A stretch of DNA of 5,532 bases, from assembly GCA_017424085.1 (NCBI GenBank), contig JAFPBP010000257.1, forward strand, positions 1 to 5,532, read 5' to 3'. The stretch's first letter is position 1. The number at the start of each line of letters is the position of its first letter. The translations under genes were made by a program, and so were the position numbers. Below are positions 1-5,325 of the stretch, piece by piece. This stretch comes from Clostridia bacterium. Its GTDB lineage: Bacteria; Bacillota; Clostridia; Oscillospirales; UBA644. The notes beneath the pieces were generated by a model, which saw only the letters and a program-made list of their open reading frames with translations, searched no databases and was not told the DNA's origin.

Positions 1-11
1 AGTATATGCCA

Positions 12-47
12 GAAAACGACAAGTTTCGACAGAAACTTGTCGTTTTC
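12..47. repeat. Perfect 16-bp inverted repeat (long hairpin)
   Basis: The left arm at 12-27 and right arm at 32-47 are exact reverse complements (16 of 16) around the 4-nt loop GACA. The stem begins GAAAACGAC and ends GTCGTTTTC, so on either strand it ends in a short run of four T. It could act as a weak bidirectional terminator for a gene to the left of the window. It could equally be the outer end of the palindromic element that starts three bases further on. The T-tract is too short for confident terminator status. Confidence 0.75.
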
Positions 48-50
48 AAC

Positions 51-217
51 GAAATCCACCCTTGTGTGTGGGTGAAATCGTCTTCGACAATGAAATCCAA
101 CGTCGTTGGATGAAATTCGCCTCGACGGCGAGTGGGTGGATTTAATTTCATCTGAGGCAAAGCCGAAGATTTCATCAGCGTTAGCTGATTTCATCCTTGC
201 ATCAGCAAGGATTTCAT
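51..217. repeat. Nested palindromic repeat element with GAAAT/ATTTC boxes
   Basis: Four direct copies of GAAAT start at 51, 74, 92 and 112, and four copies of the complement ATTTC start at 145, 169, 188 and 211, so the whole block is symmetric about roughly position 130. Most boxes are extended to TGAAAT and ATTTCA. Small inverted repeats sit between neighbouring boxes: 57-61/70-74, 80-82/86-88 (weak), 95-101/105-111, 117-121/127-131, 156-158/162-164 (weak), 174-179/184-189 and 193-200/205-212. A longer-range perfect 10-bp complement joins 52-61 to 134-143. Stem sequences differ between hairpins while pairing is kept, which suggests structure matters more than sequence. This fits REP/BIME-like or MITE-like non-autonomous repeats. 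No transposase is in the window, so the mobile origin is inference. Confidence 0.7.
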
Positions 218-284
218 TTTTGCAAGAGTTCGATTCCATACGCAAAAACGGCAAGAATATCTTTTTTGTAGCCCATAGACATAT

Positions 285-326
285 CGAGTGTTCATAACGG
301 ATTTGAGTTATGAACACTCGTTTTTT
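285..326 (+). terminator. Strong intrinsic terminator, 14-bp perfect stem
   Basis: The arms at 285-298 and 307-320 are exact complements (14 bp) around an 8-nt loop, and the right arm is followed directly by six T (321-326). No T-run lies outside the left arm on the other strand, so it works for + strand transcription only. No supported gene lies between position 1 and this site. It probably ends a transcript from a gene left of the window, with the palindromic element lying in that transcript's 3' untranslated region. Confidence 0.88.
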
Positions 327-489
327 GTTTCTCTTTTTGTAAACGATGGGATTATCCGCATTTTTGTGCTATAGTAAACTCAACAAAGAGATAAGAACAT
401 TTATTTTTGAGCTACTTCAATAATCATGTTATGTTTAAAGACAGAATGTTATATGATTAATTTTTCAGAATTAACCTGTTGCTTTCTTC
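327..489. other. AT-rich intergenic stretch without a gene
   Basis: Between the terminator and the promoter of the PHP gene I see no open frame with a ribosome binding site and no RNA gene. It contains one weak promoter-like site (367-375, listed separately) and a minor 6-bp inverted repeat (457-462/469-474) made only of A and T, which may be chance. Confidence 0.6.
367..375 (+). promoter_or_regulatory. Possible extended -10 promoter
   Basis: TGCTATAGT matches an extended -10 element (TGn followed by a -10 hexamer with five of six consensus bases). No convincing -35 box is seen at 17-18 nt upstream. It could provide a second, more distal start for the PHP operon, with a leader of roughly 170 nt. 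Its position just after a terminator is suitable, but the match could be accidental in AT-rich DNA. Confidence 0.3.
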
Positions 490-518
490 TTGACATTTGA
501 AGAAATCGGTGTTATAAT
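490..518 (+). promoter_or_regulatory. Consensus sigma-A promoter for the PHP/YhcH operon
   Basis: The -35 box TTGACA (490-495) and -10 box TATAAT (513-518) are both perfect, with a 17-nt spacer. Transcription should start near 525, giving a leader of only about 30 nt before the ATG at 557. That is too short for a riboswitch or attenuator. The quality of the match suggests strong expression unless a repressor binds. Confidence 0.9.
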
Positions 519-556
519 GATGTCACAGACAATTACGCCCGAGAGGAGTTTCTTAT

Positions 557-1915
557 ATGCACGCAGTTTTGTATCAATACGATGTTTATCCTAAGGTCTT
601 TCTGGGAGATACGCAGCAGACCATCACCATTCAGCCCTACGGCGGACGGGAATCGTTCGTTGCGGGGAAGACCTATTGCCTGAGAATCTACAAGGTGAAC
701 CAATCGAATCCCCGAGTCTATCCCGAGCGGGGCGGGCGCAGTGAGGTTTCGGTGGTTCCCGATGCAGATGGTTGCCTGCGTTTTACGGCGTATTTTGAGG
801 GCGAAGGAGAGCATTTTATCAACGTGCACGATGACCCTGCCGAAAAGCCCCGTTGCGTGCTTTCGGTTTATAGCCTTGCCGAAGATATGAAGGGGCGCAT
901 TCCTCTGCGCGGAGATCTTCATATGCATACCTGCCGCTCCGACGGACGGGAGGCGCCCGAGATCGTTGCCGCAAACTACCGCGGGCACGGTTACGATTTT
1001 ACCGTTATCTCCGATCATAAGCGCTATTATCCCTCGCTTGAGGCAAAGGCGATCTTTGATGAAATCTCCGATCTTAACATCGTTCCGGGGGAAGAGGTCC
1101 ACTTGCCTCTGAATGACGTTCATTACGTAAACTTCGGCGGAACCTTCAGCGTGAACGCCCTCGTCACTCCCTCTCGGAATCAGGAGAAAAACGGGGATGA
1201 TCTTGCTTGGCGCAGCCTGAACGGGAATGCTCCCGCCCCCATGACCGAGGAAGAATTCATTGCCATGATCGAAGAGCGTGCGAAGAAGGTTCCCCGTGAG
1301 CATCGATCGGAGCGCCTCAGCTTTGCCGTGATGGAATGGATCCACGAGCAGGTGCGTGCCGCCGACGGCTTGGGCATTTTCCCCCATCCCTATTGGCTTT
1401 GTCAGATGATGCAGCTGCCCGAGGATTACACCGAGTTTATCTATGAAAAGGCTCCCTTCGACGCCTTTGAGGTTCTGGGCGGTGAAAATATTTATTCTCA
1501 CAACGGCTTCCAAACGGGCTTTTATTACGAAATGAAGGCGAAGGGTATCGATCATCCCATCGTTGGGAGCACCGACAGCCACGGCTCTACCGAGCACAAC
1601 CGAAACGCTCTGATCTGCTCCACCATTGTCTTTGCTCATGAGAATACCCGTGAGGCGCTGATTTCCGCCATTAAGGAAAAATACAGCGTCGCCGTGGATA
1701 CCATCAGCAAGGAATACCGTCTTGTGGGCGATTTCCGCTGGATCAAATACGGCAGCTTTTTGATGGAGCATTATTTCCCCCTCCATGATCTTGCTTGTGA
1801 GGCGGAAGGGTATTATATGAACCGCTATCTGGCGGGGGATCCCCGTGCTGAGGTCGTTCTTCGCTCCATGAAAGGGCAGATCCCCGAAATGCAGAAAAAG
1901 TATTTCAACCTTTGA
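557..1915 (+). CDS. PHP-domain metallohydrolase, CehA/McbA-type
   Basis: This 452-aa protein is predicted to be a cytoplasmic metal-dependent hydrolase, probably of a phosphoester or related bond; the substrate is unknown. Residues 1-110 look like a beta-rich N-terminal domain with no signal peptide. The PHP domain follows (about 117-390), with the full set of expected metal ligands: H122 and H124 (HMH), D129 (RSDG), H154 (SDH), E179 (GEE), H189, H277 (PHP), D340 and H342 (GSTDSH). Residues 230-272 form a mostly helical insertion before H277, and the last 60 or so residues are helical. The ATG at 557 is preceded by AGAGGAG at 542-548 with 8-nt spacing. It is the first gene of a two-gene operon with a YhcH-type protein, which points to sugar metabolism. 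PHP proteins also include histidinol phosphatase and polymerase-associated nucleases, but the GDLHMHT...SDG...VISDH pattern fits the CehA/McbA-like group best. The family call is firm; the function is open. Confidence 0.88.
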   Translation: MHAVLYQYDVYPKVFLGDTQQTITIQPYGGRESFVAGKTYCLRIYKVNQSNPRVYPERGGRSEVSVVPDADGCLRFTAYFEGEGEHFINVHDDPAEKPRCVLSVYSLAEDMKGRIPLRGDLHMHTCRSDGREAPEIVAANYRGHGYDFTVISDHKRYYPSLEAKAIFDEISDLNIVPGEEVHLPLNDVHYVNFGGTFSVNALVTPSRNQEKNGDDLAWRSLNGNAPAPMTEEEFIAMIEERAKKVPREHRSERLSFAVMEWIHEQVRAADGLGIFPHPYWLCQMMQLPEDYTEFIYEKAPFDAFEVLGGENIYSHNGFQTGFYYEMKAKGIDHPIVGSTDSHGSTEHNRNALICSTIVFAHENTREALISAIKEKYSVAVDTISKEYRLVGDFRWIKYGSFLMEHYFPLHDLACEAEGYYMNRYLAGDPRAEVVLRSMKGQIPEMQKKYFNL

Positions 1916-1937
1916 TTTTCGTTAGGAGGAGAATCTC

Positions 1938-2393
1938 ATGATCCAAGATGTCTTGCAACTCGCTGAGCGTTATTCCCCCATGCATCCTTCCTTCTCCGCA
2001 GCCTTTGCGTTTTTGCAAAAGGCGATCGACTCCGATCTTCCCGTGGGACGATACGATCTGGACGGGACGGCTCTATACGCCTTCGTTCAGGAATACGATG
2101 GCTCGGAATCCTCCGATCGCTTCGAGGGGCACGAGAACTATATCGATATTCAGTTCCTGCTGGATGGGTGCGAACGGATCGAGGTTGCCCCCGTTGAGGC
2201 GTGCGAGGAGTTGATCCCGTACGATCCGGAGAAGGATGCCGCGTTTTATACCTGCAACGATCACAAATCTGTTCTGCGTCTCGAACGCGGGGAATTTGCG
2301 ATCTTCCATCCCGAGGATCTGCACAATCCCGGCTTGCGGTGCGCCGAGGGCGGATTGATCCGAAAGGTCGTTGTTAAGATCCGTATTTCATGA
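1938..2393 (+). CDS. YhcH/YjgK/YiaL (DUF386) family cupin-like protein
   Basis: This 151-aa protein matches the usual single-domain length of the YhcH/YjgK/YiaL family, which also includes EbgC, the beta subunit of evolved beta-galactosidase. Family hallmarks seen are FEGHENYIDIQFLLDG (62-77, with E63, H65, D70 and Q72), DAAFYT near 100-105, the segment FAIFHPEDLHNPGL (120-133, with E126, D127, H129 and P131), and the C-terminal KVVVKI (143-148). The conserved His and acidic residues line a likely metal-binding barrel. Family members sit in operons for sialic acid, diketogulonate or beta-galactoside use and have been proposed to act on sugar anomers or sugar acids; the exact reaction here cannot be told. 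A strong AGGAGGAG (1924-1931) lies 6 nt before the ATG. The gene is 22 nt after the PHP gene and is followed at once by a terminator, so the two genes form a closed operon. Confidence 0.9.
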   Translation: MIQDVLQLAERYSPMHPSFSAAFAFLQKAIDSDLPVGRYDLDGTALYAFVQEYDGSESSDRFEGHENYIDIQFLLDGCERIEVAPVEACEELIPYDPEKDAAFYTCNDHKSVLRLERGEFAIFHPEDLHNPGLRCAEGGLIRKVVVKIRIS

Positions 2394-2397
2394 TAGG

Positions 2398-2431
2398 AAT
2401 CACTTCCTCCGTATGGGGGAAGTGATTTTTT
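2398..2431 (+). terminator. Intrinsic terminator of the PHP/YhcH operon
   Basis: The arms at 2398-2410 and 2415-2427 form a 13-bp stem with one G-T wobble (2408/2417) and the 4-nt loop GTAT, followed by a T-run reaching 2431. It begins four bases after the YhcH-family stop codon. This cleanly separates the first operon from the glycosyltransferase unit, which has its own promoter. Confidence 0.92.
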
Positions 2432-2483
2432 GAAGAAACTGTTACGAGAATAGGAAAAAAACGAATCAATCGGGAAAATCTTC

Positions 2484-2512
2484 TTGAAATGGGAGAGAAT
2501 ATATGTTATAAT
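2484..2512 (+). promoter_or_regulatory. Sigma-A promoter for the glycosyltransferase gene
   Basis: The -35 box TTGAAA (2484-2489, five of six consensus bases) and perfect -10 TATAAT (2507-2512) are 17 nt apart. TG at 2504-2505 adds an extended -10. Transcription should start near 2519, about 33 nt before the TTG start codon. With no terminator seen in the 3512-3582 gap, this promoter may also drive the ABC exporter genes. Confidence 0.87.
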
Positions 2513-2529
2513 ATTATATAAAACATATA
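2500..2529. promoter_or_regulatory. Inverted repeat over the -10 and start site, operator-like
   Basis: TATATGTT (2500-2507) and AACATATA (2522-2529) are perfect 8-bp inverted arms with a 14-nt spacer. Inside the spacer lies a second perfect palindrome, ATAATATTAT (2508-2517). The arms flank the -10 box and the likely transcription start, where a repressor dimer could block RNA polymerase. Because the whole stretch is almost pure A and T, part of this symmetry may be chance. Confidence 0.35.
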
Positions 2530-2538
2530 ACGTCGCAC

Positions 2539-2554
2539 GGAGGTTGATGAATTG
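2539..2554 (+). promoter_or_regulatory. Ribosome binding site that selects a TTG start
   Basis: GGAGG (2539-2543) is 8 nt before TTG (2552-2554), an ideal distance, and this start gives the normal N-terminus MKRLISLVIPCYNE of the GT2 family. The only nearby ATG (2547-2549) is out of frame, only 3 nt from the binding site, and would meet a stop after two codons (ATGAATTGA). The TTG is therefore the best start. Confidence 0.8.
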
Positions 2555-3511
2555 AAACGGCTGATTTCGTTGGTGATCCCCTGCTATAACGAGCAGGAGG
2601 CGCTCCCGTATTTTTTACCCGAGGTATCCAAGGTTGCCGCAGATATGGCGGATCGGGCTGATTTTGAATTTCTGTTCGTGGACGACGGTTCATCGGACGG
2701 AACGTTGCAGGTGCTTCGATCCTTTGCGCAACAGGATGAGCGTGTGAAATATCTGTCTTTTTCCCGTAATTTCGGAAAAGAAGCGGCGATGTATGCAGGC
2801 TTCTGCAACGCTAAGGGTGATTACGTTGCCGTAATGGACGCAGACCTTCAGGACCCGCCCGCGCTGCTTCCTCAGATGTTTGAGCTTTTGGAAGGCGGCG
2901 ATTACGACAGCGTTGCGACCCGTCGCGTGACCCGTTCAGGAGAGCCGAAGATCCGTTCCTTCTTTGCCCGTATGTTCTATAAGATCATCAACCGCATTTC
3001 CGATGCGGATATTGTGGACGGTGCGCGGGATTTTCGCCTCATGCGCAGGTCTATGGTGGATGCCATCGTCGCCATGAGCGAACGCAATCGCTTTTCCAAG
3101 GGCATTTTCGGATGGGTCGGATTCCGTACCTATTGGTTGCCCTATGAGAACGTGGAACGTGTGGCAGGGCAGACCAAGTGGAGCTTCTGGAAGCTGTTCC
3201 GCTATTCCATTGACGGTTTCGTGAACTTCTCCCAAACTCCCCTGAACATTGCCTCCTGGATCGGCGTGCTGTTCTCCGTGCTTTCGGTTTTGGTTGTCCT
3301 GTTCATCGTGATCCGCAAGCTTTGCTTTGGCGGATCCAGCGTGGACGGTTGGGCGTCATTGGTTTGTCTGATCACCTTTATCGGCGGCGTGCAGATGGTG
3401 TGCCTCGGAATCATTGGTCAGTATCTGTCCAAAACCTATCTGGAGGTCAAGGGACGTCCCCATTATATTTTGCGGGAAACCAACGCCTCCGATGCAGATC
3501 TCGTTCGCTGA
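2552..3511 (+). CDS. GT2 family glycosyltransferase, GtrB/ArnC/DPM1-like
   Basis: This 319-aa membrane protein most likely transfers a sugar from a nucleotide sugar to a polyprenyl (undecaprenyl) phosphate carrier on the inner face of the membrane. The catalytic GT-A domain (about 1-225) shows LVIPCYNE (7-14), the nucleotide-sugar motif DDGSSDGT (44-51), the metal-binding DADLQDPP (96-103), and the family segments DGARDFRLMRR (156-166) and QTKWSFWKLFRYSIDGF (207-223). Two membrane helices follow, about 233-255 and 267-290, and the tail QYLSKTYLEVKGRPHYI (290-306) is typical of this subgroup. Length and layout match GtrB, ArnC and YkoT/YkcC-like enzymes; the sugar cannot be predicted. The start is TTG. 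It has its own promoter and lies 71 nt before an ABC exporter gene in the same direction, so joint transcription is possible but a functional link is not shown. Confidence 0.93.
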   Translation: MKRLISLVIPCYNEQEALPYFLPEVSKVAADMADRADFEFLFVDDGSSDGTLQVLRSFAQQDERVKYLSFSRNFGKEAAMYAGFCNAKGDYVAVMDADLQDPPALLPQMFELLEGGDYDSVATRRVTRSGEPKIRSFFARMFYKIINRISDADIVDGARDFRLMRRSMVDAIVAMSERNRFSKGIFGWVGFRTYWLPYENVERVAGQTKWSFWKLFRYSIDGFVNFSQTPLNIASWIGVLFSVLSVLVVLFIVIRKLCFGGSSVDGWASLVCLITFIGGVQMVCLGIIGQYLSKTYLEVKGRPHYILRETNASDADLVR

Positions 3512-3563
3512 TCTTTTCCCATTTTGCGCCGCTGCTGCGGAGTGTCCGGCATTGAGCCGAAAG

Positions 3564-3574
3564 AAAGGACCTTT
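3564..3574 (+). promoter_or_regulatory. Weak, distant ribosome binding site of the ABC exporter gene
   Basis: The only Shine-Dalgarno-like sequence before the ATG at 3583 is AAGGA (3565-3569), 13 nt upstream, which is longer than the 6-8 nt of every other gene in the window. It lies inside the small inverted repeat AAAGGACCTTT (3564-3574). No in-frame upstream start exists, because a TAA occurs at 3577-3579. The remaining gap (3512-3563) shows a 4-bp GC-rich hairpin (3529-3532/3537-3540) without a T-tract, and no clear promoter. Confidence 0.5.
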
Positions 3575-3582
3575 GTTAATCT

Positions 3583-5325
3583 ATGTTTAAGCGCTTCTTA
3601 CAGTGCGTGAGAGAGTACAGGACCGCAACTATTCTCACGCTGATCTTCATCATCGGAGAGTCGATCATCGAATGCTTGATCCCCTTCATTACCGCAAATC
3701 TGATCAACTCCATTAAGGACGGCGCTCCCTTTTCGACCGTCATTCAAACAGGGTTGATTCTTGCCGCGTTGGCAATTCTCTCCCTCTGTTGCGGAGGAAT
3801 TGCAGGTTTTACCTGCGCCAAGGCGTCTGCGGGCTTTGCCAAAAACCTGCGCCACGATCTGTTCCATCGGATTCAGGATTATTCCTTTGAAAACATTGAT
3901 AAATTTTCTACCGCATCTCTCGTTACCCGCATGACCACCGACGTGAGTAACGTGCAGATGTCTTACATGATGATCATCCGCATTGCGGTCCGTGCGCCCC
4001 TGATGCTGATCTTCTCCGTGATCATGGCGTTTATTATGGGGGGTGCTTTGGCGGCATCCTTTGTGGTGATCATTCCTGTCCTCATCGGGGGGCTTCTTCT
4101 GATTGCCCGCAAGGCAATGCCCTCCTTCCGCCGTGTGTTTAAGAAGTATGACCGTCTCAATGAGTCCATCGAAGAGAACGTTCGCGCCATGCGTGTGGTC
4201 AAGGGATTTGCCAGAGAGGATTACGAGAAGGAAAAATTCGGCGCCGCCTCGGAGGATATCCGCAAGGACTTCACTCGCGCCGAGCGTCTCGTTGCTCTGA
4301 ATACGCCGCTGATGCAGTTTTGTGTGCACGTAAATATGATCTTCGTTCTTTCGGTTGGCGCGTATCTCATCGTTTCCAGCGGCGGAACTCTGATCAACGT
4401 GGGTGAAATCACCGCCATGCTGACCTACGGCATGCAGATCCTCATGCAGCTGATGATGATCTCCATGATCTACGTCATGCTGACCATGTCGGGCGAATCC
4501 ATGAAGCGTATCGTAGAGGTCTTGGAGGAGACTCCGTCTCTTTCCAATCCTCAGAATCCCGTCTGCAACGTCGCCGACGGCTCGGTTGATTTCGATAATG
4601 TGAATTTCAAGTATTCCGCGAAGGCAAAGCGTAATTCCTTGTCCGACGTGGAGATCCATATTCCTTCGGGAGCCACCGTGGGAATCATCGGCGGCACGGG
4701 GTCGGGAAAATCCTCCTTTGTTCAGCTGATTCCCCGTCTGTATGACGCCACGGAGGGAACGGTTCGCGTGGGCGGACTTGACGTTCGTTCCTATGACATA
4801 GAAACTCTTCGCTCCGAGGTTGCTATGGTTTTGCAGAAGAACCTGCTTTTCTCAGGCACCATCAAGGAAAACCTCCGTTGGGGCAATCCCGACGCCACCG
4901 ATGAGGAGATCGTCGAGGCTTGTAAGCTGGCTCAGGCGGACGATTTCGTCCGTTCCTTCCCCGACGGATACGATACTTACATCGAGCAGGGCGGAACCAA
5001 CGTTTCGGGCGGTCAGAAGCAACGCCTTTGTATTGCCCGTGCGTTGTTGAAGAAGCCCAAGATCCTGATCCTGGACGACTCCACCAGCGCCGTCGATACC
5101 AAGACCGACGCCTTGATCCGTGCAGGATTTAAGAAGTTTATTCCCGAGACCACGAAGATCATCATCGCCCAGCGCGTTGCTTCCGTGCAGGATGCCGATA
5201 TGATCATCGTCTTCGATAACGGTGCAGTTTCCGACGTGGGCAACCATGAGGAATTGTTGTCCCGTTGCGTGATTTACCGCGAAGTGTACGAGCAGCAGAC
5301 GAACGGAGGTGCGGATCATGAGTAA
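3583..5325 (+). CDS. ABC exporter half-transporter, degenerate-site subunit (YfiB/MdlA-like)
   Basis: This 580-aa protein joins a six-helix exporter-type membrane domain (helices near 15-38, 56-76, 128-150, 155-177, 247-267 and 276-300) to an ATPase domain (about 335-575). It should pump a drug, lipid or peptide out across the cytoplasmic membrane; the substrate is unknown. Visible ATPase motifs are an A-loop aromatic (Y344), Walker A GGTGSGKS (370-377), Q-loop Q418, signature VSGGQ (474-478), Walker B ILILD (494-498) and D-loop SAVD (502-505). Two key residues deviate: the catalytic Glu after Walker B is Asp (D499), and the switch His is Gln (Q530 in IIIAQRV). Its signature motif is intact. 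This pattern is known from the degenerate-site member of heterodimeric exporters such as TM287/288, LmrCD and BmrCD. The next gene overlaps by 8 nt and begins like the partner. The ATG is supported by family alignment; its ribosome binding site is weak. Confidence 0.95.
   Translation: MFKRFLQCVREYRTATILTLIFIIGESIIECLIPFITANLINSIKDGAPFSTVIQTGLILAALAILSLCCGGIAGFTCAKASAGFAKNLRHDLFHRIQDYSFENIDKFSTASLVTRMTTDVSNVQMSYMMIIRIAVRAPLMLIFSVIMAFIMGGALAASFVVIIPVLIGGLLLIARKAMPSFRRVFKKYDRLNESIEENVRAMRVVKGFAREDYEKEKFGAASEDIRKDFTRAERLVALNTPLMQFCVHVNMIFVLSVGAYLIVSSGGTLINVGEITAMLTYGMQILMQLMMISMIYVMLTMSGESMKRIVEVLEETPSLSNPQNPVCNVADGSVDFDNVNFKYSAKAKRNSLSDVEIHIPSGATVGIIGGTGSGKSSFVQLIPRLYDATEGTVRVGGLDVRSYDIETLRSEVAMVLQKNLLFSGTIKENLRWGNPDATDEEIVEACKLAQADDFVRSFPDGYDTYIEQGGTNVSGGQKQRLCIARALLKKPKILILDDSTSAVDTKTDALIRAGFKKFIPETTKIIIAQRVASVQDADMIIVFDNGAVSDVGNHEELLSRCVIYREVYEQQTNGGADHE
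5305..5325 (+). promoter_or_regulatory. Internal ribosome binding site and 8-nt gene overlap
   Basis: GGAGGT (5305-5310) lies within the end of the first exporter gene, 7 nt before the ATG at 5318. The second gene starts inside the first and they share ATGAGTAA (5318-5325). This arrangement favours translational coupling and balanced synthesis of two subunits. Confidence 0.85.

Noticed and set aside
51..217. CRISPR array
   Set aside because: The repeated units are only 5-6 nt, switch orientation halfway, and are separated by palindromes rather than unique spacers of constant length. No cas gene is present.
4..260. Terminal inverted repeats (TGCC at 7-10, GGCA at 250-253, nearby ATAT) enclosing the whole element
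   Set aside because: The match is only four bases plus an offset AT-rich extension, which is expected by chance at this length.
106..297. A 63-codon + strand open frame over the palindromic element
   Set aside because: It starts at a TTG inside a hairpin stem, has no ribosome binding site, is made largely of repeat boxes, and stops inside the left arm of the terminator. It is a by-product of the repeat.
407..435. Second promoter (TTGAGC, 17 nt, TATGTT)
   Set aside because: Both boxes have two mismatches to consensus in very AT-rich DNA, and a perfect promoter lies just downstream.
376..556. Riboswitch or attenuator in the leader of the PHP gene
   Set aside because: The main promoter leaves only about 30 nt of leader, and the longer leader from the weak upstream site shows no stable stem set or terminator-like structure.
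533..1786. A 417-codon minus strand frame opposite the PHP gene
   Set aside because: It is fully antisense to a gene with intact PHP motifs, shows no recognisable domain, and runs through the forward operon's leader. It is a codon-usage shadow despite its length.
3529..3540. Terminator between the glycosyltransferase and exporter genes
   Set aside because: The hairpin has only 4 bp and no T-run follows, so it cannot be called a terminator.
3598..4659. A 353-codon minus strand frame opposite the ABC exporter gene
   Set aside because: Its composition is extremely rich in His, Asp and Gly, with no domain, and it mirrors the exporter's membrane-domain codons. It is a shadow frame.
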